Assembly: GCF_015352455.1 (NCBI RefSeq)
Contig: NZ_JADKPN010000019.1
Location: 1 to 64,000 of the forward strand
Length of the DNA: 64,000 nucleotides
Direction: 5' to 3'
Source: Nocardioides islandensis
GTDB lineage: Bacteria; Actinomycetota; Actinomycetes; Propionibacteriales; Nocardioidaceae
The notes under the pieces are model-generated. The model ran no database searches and was not told the origin of the DNA. It worked only from the letters and a program-made list of their open reading frames with translations. The position numbers and the translations under genes are program-made. Positions within the stretch are counted from its first letter, which is position 1. The number at the start of each line of letters is the position of its first letter. Below, piece after piece: positions 24,857 to 33,589 of this stretch.

Positions 24857-27319
24857 GTGTCCTCCACGACGAGCGTTCCGGGTCGAGCCGAGATCGTCAT
24901 CGTGGGAGGGGGTGTCGTCGGTTGCAGTGTGGCCTACCACCTCACGCGGCTGGGTCGCAGCGACGTGGTCCTGCTCGAGAAGGGTCTGCTGTCCTCGGGG
25001 ACCACCTGGCACGCCGCCGGGATCGTGGGGCAGCTGCGCAACCACACCACACTGACGAGGATGATGCTCGAAGGCTCAGCCCTGTACGCGACGCTCGAGG
25101 ACGAGACCGGCCTCAGCACGGGTTGGAACCAAAGCGGCGCGTTGTGGGTCGCCTCGACGAGTGACCGTGTGGTCCAGCTCAGACGCACCATCGACGTAGC
25201 GCGGGCCCAAGGGCTGGAAGCACACTTCGTCGACCAGCGGGAGGCGGCCCGCATGTGGCCGCAGATGCGCTCGGAGGACCTCGTGGGAGGCGTATGGCTG
25301 CCCCACGACGCCAAGGCGAACCCGACCGATGTCACGCAGGCCCTCGCGCGCGGGGCCCGAGCAGGTGGCGCCAGCATCTACGAAGGGGTCAAGGTCACCG
25401 GGATCGACGTGGTCCGCGGGAGGGTCCGTGGCGTGCGGACCTCGCATGGCGACATCGAGTGCGAGGTGGTCGTCAACTGTGCCGGCCAGTGGGCCAAGGC
25501 GGTCGCCGCCTCCATCGGCGTCACCGTTCCGCTCTACAGCGCCGAGCACTACTACGTCGTCACCGAGGCGGTCGAAGGTCTCGACCGGACGACGCCCACG
25601 CTGCGAGACCCCGACGGCTTCGTGTACTTCAAGGAGGAGGTCGGCGGCCTCCTGATGGGCGGGTTCGAGCCGAACGCGAAGCCCTGGGTCGCGTCCGAGG
25701 ACATCCCGGAGCCCTTCGAGTTCCAGTTGCTGCCAGAGGACTGGGAGCAGTTCGCCCCCATGATGGACAACGCCGTGCACCGCGTCCCGGCCATGGAGGA
25801 AGTCGGCGTCAGGAAGTTCTACAACGGTCCGGAGAGCTTCACCCCCGACCACAACTTCATCATGGGGGAGGCTCCTGAGGTCCTCGGCTTCTTCGTGGCG
25901 GCCGGTTTCAACTCCTCGGGCATCGCCTTCGGCGGGGGGGCCGGCAGCGCACTCGCCCGGTGGATCGTCTCGGGAGAACCCGACATGGACATGACTCCCG
26001 TGGACATCCGTCGCTTCGCGTCGTTCCAGAACAACCGCGACTGGTTGCGCAGCCGGGTCACGGAGATCGTGGGTCTCCACTTCGCGATGGCCTGGCCCAA
26101 CAGGGAGCCCGAGAGCTCCCGACCGATCCGGTGCTCACCCGTCCACGGCCTCCTCGAGCAGGCCGGGGCCTGCTTCGGCACCAAGCTGGGCTGGGAGCGC
26201 CCGAACTGGTTCGCTCCCGAGGGCACGAAACCGGTCGTCGAGTACTCCTGGGGACGGCAGAACTGGTTCCCCTTCGCCGCAGCCGAGCACAGGGCCGCCC
26301 GGGAGTCCGTGGCCCTGTTCGACCAGACGTCCTTCGCCAAGTACGTCGTCCGCGGCCGCGAGGCCACCGCCGCCCTCCAATGGCTGTGCAGCAACGACGT
26401 CGACGTCCCCGTGGGGAAGATCGTCTACACCGGAGTGCTCAACGACCAAGGCGGCTACGAGGCCGACCTCACCTTGACGCGAACCGCCTGGAACGAGTAC
26501 CTCGTGGTCACCAGCAGCGGCCAGGCGGTCCACGACCTGGACGTGCTTCGTCGGGGAATCGACCCCGAACGCCACGCGGAGGTGGTGGACGTGACGTCGA
26601 CGTACGCCGTCTTCAGCGTCATGGGTCCTCGCTCCCGAGCGGTGCTCCAGGAGCTCACGTCGGAGCCGTTGGACAACGACACCTTCCCCTTCGGGTCCAG
26701 CCGGTTGCTCAACCTCGCCGGGGTGACAGTGCGCGCCAACCGCCTGACGTACGTCGGCGAGCTCGGGTGGGAGCTGTACGTGCCGACCGAGGTGGCGCTC
26801 GAGGCCTACCAGCGGCTCATGGAGGCCGGTGACCGTCACGGCATGAGACTCGGCGGCTACTACGCCATCGAGTCGCTGCGGCTCGAGAAGGGCTACCGGG
26901 CGTGGGGGCGGGAGCTGACCCCGGAGACGACGCCCGTGGAGGCGGGCCTGCTGTTCGCCTGCAAGCTTTCCGGCGACGTCGCGTTCCGTGGCCGACCGGC
27001 GGTGGAGAAGCACCGCCGGGTGGGGGTGCGGCGCCGACTGGTCACCCTCCAGGTGGAGGACCCGGATGCCTACGCCTGGGGGAACGAGCTGCTGCTGCGA
27101 GACGGCCGACCCGTGGGCTTCGCGACCTCCGCGGCATTCGGGCACACCGTGGGCTCGGTCGTGATGATGGGTTACGTCGAGCGAACCGACGGCGGTGACG
27201 TCGATGCGGAGTGGCTGAGGACCGGCCAGTACCAGACGGCCATCGGGGGGGAGCTGTTCGACGCCCGGATGTCGCTGCGGCCGCTCTACGACCCCACCGG
27301 GGAACGCATCAAGGCCTGA
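24857..27319 (+). CDS. Dimethylglycine/sarcosine dehydrogenase-like flavoprotein with folate domain
   Basis: About 820 residues. N-terminal DAO domain: FAD motif IVIVGGGVVGCSVAYHLTRLG, then GTTWHAAGIVG with His52 at the position that covalently binds FAD in dimethylglycine and sarcosine dehydrogenases. After about residue 420 come the FAO linker domain and the GcvT-type tetrahydrofolate aminomethyltransferase domain (YVGELGWELYV, then LRLEKGYRAWGRELTPETTPVEAGL). Such enzymes demethylate N-methyl amino acids and pass the one-carbon unit to folate. GTG 24857 has AAAGG eight bases upstream; ATG 24833 is possible but lacks a well-placed ribosome site. The 3' end overlaps the convergent GntR gene by 34 bases. 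Confidence 0.9.
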   Translation: MSSTTSVPGRAEIVIVGGGVVGCSVAYHLTRLGRSDVVLLEKGLLSSGTTWHAAGIVGQLRNHTTLTRMMLEGSALYATLEDETGLSTGWNQSGALWVASTSDRVVQLRRTIDVARAQGLEAHFVDQREAARMWPQMRSEDLVGGVWLPHDAKANPTDVTQALARGARAGGASIYEGVKVTGIDVVRGRVRGVRTSHGDIECEVVVNCAGQWAKAVAASIGVTVPLYSAEHYYVVTEAVEGLDRTTPTLRDPDGFVYFKEEVGGLLMGGFEPNAKPWVASEDIPEPFEFQLLPEDWEQFAPMMDNAVHRVPAMEEVGVRKFYNGPESFTPDHNFIMGEAPEVLGFFVAAGFNSSGIAFGGGAGSALARWIVSGEPDMDMTPVDIRRFASFQNNRDWLRSRVTEIVGLHFAMAWPNREPESSRPIRCSPVHGLLEQAGACFGTKLGWERPNWFAPEGTKPVVEYSWGRQNWFPFAAAEHRAARESVALFDQTSFAKYVVRGREATAALQWLCSNDVDVPVGKIVYTGVLNDQGGYEADLTLTRTAWNEYLVVTSSGQAVHDLDVLRRGIDPERHAEVVDVTSTYAVFSVMGPRSRAVLQELTSEPLDNDTFPFGSSRLLNLAGVTVRANRLTYVGELGWELYVPTEVALEAYQRLMEAGDRHGMRLGGYYAIESLRLEKGYRAWGRELTPETTPVEAGLLFACKLSGDVAFRGRPAVEKHRRVGVRRRLVTLQVEDPDAYAWGNELLLRDGRPVGFATSAAFGHTVGSVVMMGYVERTDGGDVDAEWLRTGQYQTAIGGELFDARMSLRPLYDPTGERIKA

Positions 27320-28104
27320 TCGGCAGATCCCGACTCGGTGTCGACGTGAGCGGACTCCCCAGGGGTGTGGGCCCAGGCGATGACCCTCGTCCGGTCTCCG
27401 CGGAACAGGTCGCTGGAGTGCTCGAACGGCGTGCCCGACTGGTCGTAGGTGACCCGCTCGATGGCCATCAGCGGGTCCCCGACGTCGATGCCCAACGCCT
27501 CGGCCTGGGAGTCCGTCGCGGCCACCGCGACCATCCGCTCGATCGCTCGGGTGGCGGTGCAGCCGTACTTCTCCGCGATGACGCCATACAGCGAGTCGTC
27601 GAGGGGGTTGGTGAGCAGGTCCGGGAAGCGTTCCACCGGGATGCGAGTGTGCTCGAGGGAGATCCGGACCTCGTCGGCAAGGCGCACGCGGATGATGTCG
27701 TGGACGACTGCGCCCTTCTCGAGGTTCAGCGCCTCGACCGTCTCGGGCTCGGCCGACACGATGCGCGCCGACACCACGTGCGCTCCGGCGCGGAATCCCT
27801 GTGCGCGGAGGTACGACGGGATCCCGGCCAGCTGGCCGAAGTCGAGGTTGACCCTCGGCGTCACGGCGAACGTGCCACCCGTCCGACCGCGACGGCGTAC
27901 GACGAGTCCGGCGCGCTCGAGGTCGTCCAACACCTGACGGATCGTCGTCCGGCTCACTCCGAACTGCAGGGCGAGCTCGCGCTCCGTCGGCAGCCGGCCT
28001 TCCTGGCCGACGTGCTCGGAGCTGACGAGGTGTCGCAGCTTCTTCTCGACGGTGTCGCGCAGGACGCGGCCCCGGACGGTCCCACCGGCCGCGTTCGCTG
28101 ACAT
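27286..28104 (-). CDS. GntR family regulator, HutC/UTRA type
   Basis: A 272-residue regulator. The N-terminal winged helix (about 15-85) contains GRLPTERELALQFGVSRTTIRQVLDDLERAGLV and the wing VRRRGRTGGTFAV. The C-terminal UTRA ligand domain (about 105-250) has YLRAQGFRAGAHVVSARIV, PLMAIERVTYDQSGTPFEHSSDLFRGDR. It is the only regulator in the island, so it is the best candidate to bind the GGTC-N3-CCAAA sites. It is divergent from the SurE-like gene (45-base gap) and convergent with the dehydrogenase gene. Confidence 0.9.
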   Translation of the reverse strand: MSANAAGGTVRGRVLRDTVEKKLRHLVSSEHVGQEGRLPTERELALQFGVSRTTIRQVLDDLERAGLVVRRRGRTGGTFAVTPRVNLDFGQLAGIPSYLRAQGFRAGAHVVSARIVSAEPETVEALNLEKGAVVHDIIRVRLADEVRISLEHTRIPVERFPDLLTNPLDDSLYGVIAEKYGCTATRAIERMVAVAATDSQAEALGIDVGDPLMAIERVTYDQSGTPFEHSSDLFRGDRTRVIAWAHTPGESAHVDTESGSADQALMRSPVGS

Positions 28105-28149
28105 GACTCGGCAGTTTACGCGACGCCCCAGAGCCAGAAAGGTCAAGCC

Positions 28150-28989
28150 ATGCAGGTGCTCCTGACCAACGACGACGGCGTCGACGCCGCGGGCCTCCTC
28201 ACCCTTCGCGACTGTCTGGTCGGCGTGGGCGCGACGGTCGTCACGGTGGCCCCGGCCCGGGACTGCAGCGGGCTCGCCCGGTCCTGCACCTTCAAGACCC
28301 CCGTCTCCGTCACGCGACGCCTCGGCGGAAGCCATCCCGTGTACGTCTGTGACGGCACGCCGACGGACTGCGTGCGCCTCGCGCTGCTCGCGGGTCTGGT
28401 CGAGGACGTCGCCCTGGTCGTCAGCGGCGTCAACCACGGCACGAACCTCGGCGACGACGTCTACTACTCGGGCACGGTCAGCGCCGGATTGGAGGCCGCA
28501 CTGCTGGGAGTCTCCTCGGTGTGCGTCTCCCAGCAGTTCGCCCAGCTCTGGTCCGTCCCCGGACCTGGCGCGGCACTCGTAGCCGAGCCGAGCTTCGAGG
28601 CGGCAGCGTCCGTCGCCGCGTCCATCGCCGCGGCTCTGGCCAGGAGCCGGCCGACCGAGCCCCTCGTCCTCAGCGTCAACGTGCCGGCGAAGCCGGCGTC
28701 GCGGGAGGTGACCCTGACGCGTCTCGGCATGCGCCCGTACGCCCACGGCAGTGTCGACGCGGCCCACGATGACGGCGTCACCCGCTCCTACTACCTCTTC
28801 GGTCCTCCCGGAGAGGAACCGCGGCTGCCGGCTGGCGCGCACGGCACGGACTTCGCGGCCATCCGGAGCGGCCGGATCTCGATGACCCCCTTGTACCTCG
28901 CTCCCGACGTCGACGACCTCCCCGCCGGACAGCAACAGCTGCTGTCATCCGTGCTCGCCGCGGTCAACGAGCATCCGGAGAACCTGTGA
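28150..28989 (+). CDS. SurE-type 5'/3'-nucleotidase (survival protein family)
   Basis: A 279-residue metal-dependent phosphatase. MQVLLTNDDGVDAAGL carries the paired Asp8/Asp9, ARSCTF the conserved Ser, and VVSGVNHGTNLGDDVYYSGTVSAG the Asn and substrate loop. SurE enzymes remove phosphate from nucleoside monophosphates and related esters. ATG 28150 has AAAGG upstream. Its presence with two kinases in one island is odd: either phosphorylated intermediates are later cleaved or it scavenges an unrelated ester. It could also be the housekeeping surE moved into the island. Confidence 0.9.
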   Translation: MQVLLTNDDGVDAAGLLTLRDCLVGVGATVVTVAPARDCSGLARSCTFKTPVSVTRRLGGSHPVYVCDGTPTDCVRLALLAGLVEDVALVVSGVNHGTNLGDDVYYSGTVSAGLEAALLGVSSVCVSQQFAQLWSVPGPGAALVAEPSFEAAASVAASIAAALARSRPTEPLVLSVNVPAKPASREVTLTRLGMRPYAHGSVDAAHDDGVTRSYYLFGPPGEEPRLPAGAHGTDFAAIRSGRISMTPLYLAPDVDDLPAGQQQLLSSVLAAVNEHPENL

Positions 28990-29145
28990 GGACCCCCCCG
29001 GCTGCAGCCTGACCGCGCACCTCCCCTGCCGTTCCCTGGAGCCCCACAGCTCGCCTCCCGGCCGGGCACGGTCGCGCGCGGCCCCAGCGGGGCCCACAAG
29101 CCCGGAACCGCAACGTTCGCGCAGGTCAGCGGCTCTATCGCGTCA

Positions 29146-29218
29146 CTACTACGACATCTAGGCCCGCCAGATCCGCACGTCGGCCCGTCTCTGCTTCGGC
29201 AGAGGCGGGCCGACTCGG
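29146..29218 (+). other. Attachment-site copy 2 with displaced glnA 3' end
   Basis: CTACTACGACATCT (29146-29159) repeats the glnA end exactly and is followed by AG, so in the glnA frame it reads Tyr-Tyr-Asp-Ile-stop (TAG). The following sequence to 29218 ends with a strong hairpin. By hand alignment 29151-29218 matches 34381-34447 at 58 of 68 positions. This is read as the native end of glnA pushed 11.4 kb away by an insertion, or as a copy carried in by an element. Confidence 0.7.
29182..29211 (+). terminator. Displaced glnA terminator
   Basis: GGCCCGTCTCTGC (29182-29194) pairs with GCAGAGGCGGGCC (29199-29211), with one G-T wobble, around a TTCG loop. There is no gene just upstream, but it lies 21 bases after the glnA-end repeat, a usual terminator distance. 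Confidence 0.7.
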
Positions 29219-29379
29219 TTGTTGGCGGCTGTGTGCGGCCAGTGGCGGTCGACACATCTCCTCGCCGGCACACGATCGTTTGAACACGTCAACTGAGGTG
29301 CCGTCCTGGTTCCGGTCCCATCCAACCGATCTGGGTCCGGTTCCGTTAGACACCATGAGCCAGGACGGAGGCCACGCCC

Positions 29380-29883
29380 ATGAGTTCAGCAGTCAGGGAC
29401 GAGGAGTTCGCAGCGTACGTCGCGGCGACCCGACCCGCTTTGTGGCGTACCGCGTTCTTGATGTGCGGCAACAGAGCCCAGGCCGATGACCTCGTTCAGA
29501 GCGCGCTGCTCAAGCTCTACGTTGCGTGGCCCCGGCTGGCGCGCGGCGATCGGCTGGATGGGTACGCGCGCCGGATTGTCGTCAACTCTCACATCGACGA
29601 GGTGCGGCGCCCGTGGCGACGAGAGACCGAGACGCTTGATGGGCACGAGCCCAGCTTCGAGATGACGGGCGAGGACCACTCGGCACTCATCCGCGCGTTG
29701 AAGGCCCTGCCAGCAGGCCAGCGCCGGGTCGTCGTGCTGCGTCACTACTGGGGGCTCTCCGTGGCCGAGACTGCGAGCGACCTGGGAATCAGTGAGGGCA
29801 GCGTCAAGAGCCAGTGCTCGATCGGACTGCACAAGCTCGAAACTGCCCTGACCTCCGACTACCGAAGCGAGGACCGGGCATGA
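29380..29883 (+). CDS. SigE-family ECF RNA polymerase sigma factor
   Basis: A 167-residue sigma factor. Region 2 contains DEEFAAYVAATRPALWRTAFLMCGNRAQADDLVQSALLKLYVAW and the region-4 helix-turn-helix ends with LSVAETASDLGISEGSVKSQCSIGLHKL. This is the 'SigE family' ECF group of actinobacteria. The ATG at 29380 was chosen because region 2 starts directly after it. Its TGA overlaps the next ATG (ATGA), coupling it to a one-helix membrane protein that may act as its anti-sigma or sensor. Confidence 0.92.
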   Translation: MSSAVRDEEFAAYVAATRPALWRTAFLMCGNRAQADDLVQSALLKLYVAWPRLARGDRLDGYARRIVVNSHIDEVRRPWRRETETLDGHEPSFEMTGEDHSALIRALKALPAGQRRVVVLRHYWGLSVAETASDLGISEGSVKSQCSIGLHKLETALTSDYRSEDRA

Positions 29884-31241
29884 GTACTCGTGAGGACTAC
29901 TGGGCCACCCGGCTGCACGCTGCCGTCGACGAGCACCCCGGCGCGCTGGCGTTCGACGTGCCCTCCTACGTGGCTGCCGGCCGTCGGCGCGTACGGCGCA
30001 ACAGGGCGGCGGCACTCGTCGCGACGGTCGCGGCGGTCACGGTGGTGGCCGCGGTGGCCGCCGTGGCCGGGACCGGCATGCGCGACGGTGCGCCCCCGCC
30101 CGCCAACCCGGGACGGCACATCCCGGTGCTCGAGCCGGGCACGAACGGCTGGATAGCGATCGGTGCCTACCAGGACGGCGGCGACATCTACCTCGTCCGC
30201 CCCGGCGCGGACGCCCGTCCGCTCAAGGGTGCCGCATCCCCGGAGGCGGACGAGAGCTGTCCTGCATGGTCGCCAGACGGGACGCGGCTGCTGTTCGGTC
30301 GTGCGAGCGCCTTGTCCGGCGGCACGTTCGAGGAGTCCGAGCTGGTGATAGTCCCGGTCGATCGGGAGGGCGCCGCCGGGAAGCCGATCGTGATCGGACT
30401 CGACGGGTTCGAAGCGACCAGACACTACGAGGTCTTCCCTTGCGGGATCTGGGCACCGGACGGCCGCTGGGTCGCCCTCGCGGGCACCGACGAGGTGTGG
30501 GTGGTCGACACCCAGACCGCCGAGATCCGCCGTCTGCCAGACCTCCGGCCCAGCGACCTCGAGTGGCGTCCCGGCACCGACCAGCTCGCGATCGCCGGCG
30601 ACGTGGGCGGGCCTGTGATGCAAACGACATCCACGCCCGTGATGGTGTACACCGTGTCAAGCGGTGAGCTCCGCGAACTCGGCTCGGTCGAGGCCGCTCT
30701 GGTCACGTGGTCGCCAGACGGCACGGCCCTGGCGTACACGGGCGGTGAGCAGGAGGAACCCGACGCCGGCGAGCTCTGGGTCGCCGACAGCGAGGGCTCC
30801 AACGAGCGGCTGGTCGTCCCCGACATGGGAATTGCCATCCACGGTATCGGCCCCGTGTGGTCCCCCACGGGCGACCGCATCGCCTACCAGCGCTGCGAAC
30901 CCGATGCAGACCAGAGCCCCCAGTTCTACTGCACCGGCGAACGCCACGAGGTCGTCCTGGTGAGCGTCCCTGACGGCACCGAGAGGGTCATCAGACCACC
31001 CAAGACCCCCGGGGGCCCCTTCTACCCCTACACGGTCACCTGGTCGCCCGATGGGACGACCCTGCTCTATTCGGGCTGGGTCAACACGGCAACAGGCGAG
31101 GCGCCCGACGGCGTGATCGCCGTTCCCGCCGACGACCCCAAGGACCTGACCGTCCTCAGCGACGCGATCAGCCGCCCGGTTCCTGCCTACCACGACCACC
31201 GCTGGGTCCAGACCCAGATGTGGGGCGGGGAATCGGAATGA
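29880..31241 (+). CDS. Membrane-anchored TolB-like beta-propeller protein
   Basis: A 453-residue protein. A cytosolic N terminus of about 40 residues (STREDYWATRLHAAVDEHPG) precedes one transmembrane helix (about 44-65). The extracytoplasmic part has repeated blades with the PD40/WD40-like signature (CPAWSPDGTRLLFG, WAPDGRWVALAG, TWSPDGTALAYTGG, VWSPTGDRIAYQR, TWSPDGTTLLYSG). Topology and coupling to the sigma gene fit an anti-sigma/sensor role. A zinc-binding anti-sigma HxxxCxxC motif is not seen, so this is inference. Confidence 0.85.
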   Translation: MSTREDYWATRLHAAVDEHPGALAFDVPSYVAAGRRRVRRNRAAALVATVAAVTVVAAVAAVAGTGMRDGAPPPANPGRHIPVLEPGTNGWIAIGAYQDGGDIYLVRPGADARPLKGAASPEADESCPAWSPDGTRLLFGRASALSGGTFEESELVIVPVDREGAAGKPIVIGLDGFEATRHYEVFPCGIWAPDGRWVALAGTDEVWVVDTQTAEIRRLPDLRPSDLEWRPGTDQLAIAGDVGGPVMQTTSTPVMVYTVSSGELRELGSVEAALVTWSPDGTALAYTGGEQEEPDAGELWVADSEGSNERLVVPDMGIAIHGIGPVWSPTGDRIAYQRCEPDADQSPQFYCTGERHEVVLVSVPDGTERVIRPPKTPGGPFYPYTVTWSPDGTTLLYSGWVNTATGEAPDGVIAVPADDPKDLTVLSDAISRPVPAYHDHRWVQTQMWGGESE

Positions 31242-31462
31242 CGCCAGTGCATCGGACGCCCTGGCGCGCTCCCCTCACGCCATGTCCGGCAAAGTCCGCT
31301 CCTACCGCGATCCGTACGGTTCGACAGCTACGTCTTTCCGCCGCCTGAGAACAGCTACTTCGAGAGTCCACCGCTGTTCCCTCAGGCTTCGCATGGCCGG
31401 TGCCGAGGCGACTCGACGGAGCCGATGTGTTCCCCTCCGTCGCGTGACAGGGCCAATCGCCG

Positions 31463-32153
31463 ATGCCAGGCTGGGACATGGACTCTTGGACCGGGGTCGC
31501 GCGGATCAGTGGATGGGCCGGGCTGGTCGGCGCGGTGTTGTTGTTCGGCGCGATCATCCCGATTGGGTCCCTGGGAGAGCCTCCGCTCGAGGCGAGCACG
31601 AACGATGCGGCGGAGTTCTTCCGCAACGCGGCGGATGCCAGCTGGCTCCAACCAGTCGAGGCGGTCGGAACACTCGGGATGATCGGTTTGCTGTGGTTCC
31701 TCGTCGGGTTGGCCGTGCTGTTGCGCCGTGCCGAGGGTGAGCCGCCCTTTCGTTCGACCGTGGCTCTCGCGTCCGCGGTGCTGCTCCCGGCCTACTACCT
31801 GGTGAACGCAAGCTGGGCGTCAGCCGCCCATCGCGGTTGAACTGGACGCGGCCGTTGCGGCGTACGCGTTTGACGTAGGCAACATTGGTTTCGCCAACAC
31901 ATGGCTCGCCCTCGGCAGCTTCGCAGGTGCCGCCGGATGGGTGATGCTGTCGTCCGGCGCCTGGCCGCGATGGCTCGGCTGGTGGGGTGCTGTCGCTGGC
32001 GTGGGGATGCTGTTGGCCCGCTTCGTGTGGACGATCGAGTCCGCATGGTTCGTGCCCTACGGCGTGTTCTGGATCTGGCTGCTGACCGTCGCCGTGAGGC
32101 TCATGATGGGCCGGGATGTTCCGGCCGGCAGCGCGGTGGAAAGACCCGAGTAG
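31463..32153 (+). pseudogene. Frameshifted DUF4386-like membrane protein gene
   Basis: Frame 1 (31463-31840) encodes four hydrophobic segments from GWAGLVGAVLLFGAIIP onward and stops just after ASWASAAHRG. The +1 frame continues the same type of protein (AVAAYAFDVGNIGFANTWLALGSFAGAAGWVMLSSGAWPRWLGWW) to 32153. A single-base shift near 31828-31837 would join them into one multi-pass protein of about 230 residues resembling DUF4386 proteins. Either the gene is broken or there is a sequencing error. ATG 31478 is an alternative start. Confidence 0.72.
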
Positions 32154-32225
32154 CTGGGGCGACTTCCCGGCACTGCCGCCTTGAGGCCCGCTCCGCTGCC
32201 CCGGAACTCCCATTCGGCTGGTTGG

Positions 32226-33113
32226 TCATACTGGCGCCGATGCGTCATATCGCCGCCTGTCTTCCGCGAAGCGCTGCATCACCAGGTCGGCGGTACCGAA
32301 CGTGACGGTGCCGTGCCCCGCACCGGGGAGCACCGTCAGCTCGGCCTGTTTGATCAGCGCGGCGAGCAGCCGGCCGTTCTCCGCAGGGACCATGCCATCC
32401 TGCTCGCCGTAAAGCAGGACGACCGGGGCGGTGACGGTGGTGAGGTCGATGTCCCACGACGCGCCCCAGCTCAGGTTGTCGCGTACGAAGCCGTCCGGTG
32501 TCGCCAGCGCACGCCGGTAGTTGCGGAGGAACACGGCCTGCTGAGCGGGCCTGTTCGCCAGGTAGTTCTCAGTAGGTGGTCTCCGCGCAGCCATGCTGTC
32601 CCGGAACTCCTCCTCGCTGAGGTCGCGGATGCCGGCAATCATCTCCTCGACCTCGGCTCTCATGGCCGCCTCCGCGCCGCTGATATCCCCGGCCGCCAGT
32701 AGCGCCAGTCCCTCATCGTCCGGGTAACGCTCCGCAAGGCCCGGGCCCGTCCCGGCCGCAACGACCACCCGCTGCACGCGAGCGGGAGCCACAGCCGCGG
32801 TGGCCAACGCGAAGGGTCCTCCGCCCGAGATGCCGACGCTCCCGAAGCGGTCGATGCCCAGACTGTCGGCGAGGGCGACGACCTGACGGCCCACCGATGC
32901 CAGCCCTGGGGCGGTTGGCGAGGACGCGCCGTACCCCGGCCGGGACACCGCAACCAGGCGTACGCCGTGTTGCCGGGCCGCCTCGTCCGCCAGCGCCGCA
33001 ATGCCCGCGGTCCCCGGCGAGCCGTGGTGGTGGATCACTGGCACGCCCGACGGCGAACCGAGGTCGGCGTACTCGAGCACTGACCCGTCGGGGAGAGTTG
33101 CCTCGTTGTACAC
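32226..33113 (-). CDS. Alpha/beta hydrolase
   Basis: A 295-residue hydrolase. Oxyanion HHHGSPGT near residue 28-35, nucleophile elbow GISGGGPFALA (Ser about 94), acid in LYGEQDGMVP and the final His in GAGHGTVTFG complete the triad. The start ATG directly precedes YNEATLPDGSVLEYADLG, as usual for the family. Substrate unknown. It lies in the second inserted segment. Confidence 0.88.
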   Translation of the reverse strand: MYNEATLPDGSVLEYADLGSPSGVPVIHHHGSPGTAGIAALADEAARQHGVRLVAVSRPGYGASSPTAPGLASVGRQVVALADSLGIDRFGSVGISGGGPFALATAAVAPARVQRVVVAAGTGPGLAERYPDDEGLALLAAGDISGAEAAMRAEVEEMIAGIRDLSEEEFRDSMAARRPPTENYLANRPAQQAVFLRNYRRALATPDGFVRDNLSWGASWDIDLTTVTAPVVLLYGEQDGMVPAENGRLLAALIKQAELTVLPGAGHGTVTFGTADLVMQRFAEDRRRYDASAPV

Positions 33114-33589
33114 GAGCCGAGCCTAGGACGAGCCTCAGCGAGCGGGATAGGAGGCGAGCACACGGCGAGCGCCTCGGCGGCAGGACCGCGGACCACGGTG
33201 CATGCGTGGTCAAGCGAGTCGATCTCGCCCACGGGGTGCAGTCGGTCGATCAGGTCGCCACGGGCGTGGCGCACGAGCGCCGCCAACTCCACGCCCCCGG
33301 CCGCTCCAGCTCCCATTCACGATCCGTGACTCCAGGAGCCAAGCGCCGGATGGGTCGCTTCGCCGCGTTCCGGACGCCCTCTCTCATGGCCATACGAGAG
33401 CCACACCCGCGAGGTGGGCAGCCGATGAGAGAGCGACAGTCCCGGACACCTCGACCGAGACTCGTCAGAACCCGGCCGTGCGGTCAATGGAACGAGCAGC
33501 CGATGACTGGATATGCGCCGCACGGACGTGGCGATGGCGCATGCCGTGGTAGATCCCGTGAGCAAGGTTCGACCCGAGCTCCGCCGTTC
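33114..33589. other. Gene debris, no intact gene
   Basis: There is no full-length gene in these 476 bases. On the minus strand, about 33150-33316 reads LAALVRHARGDLIDRLH-like sequence that looks once-coding but lacks a credible end. About 33480-33590 reads a short NLAHGIYHGMRHRH stretch. I cannot assign either. This fits a decaying accessory segment. Confidence 0.5.

Larger units (their letters stand above)
28990..29379. other. Junction region between the two inserted segments
   Basis: There is no gene in these 390 bases. Contents: a GCGGCCCCAG-type repeat (29076-29095), the second copy of the glnA 3' end (29146-29161), the displaced glnA terminator (29182-29211), and the promoter of the ECF sigma gene. 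Confidence 0.65.

Noticed and set aside
33035..33316. Small minus-strand gene of about 93 codons
   Set aside because: Its second half is antisense or out of frame with the alpha/beta hydrolase start and the first half has no recognisable domain. It is better described as debris.
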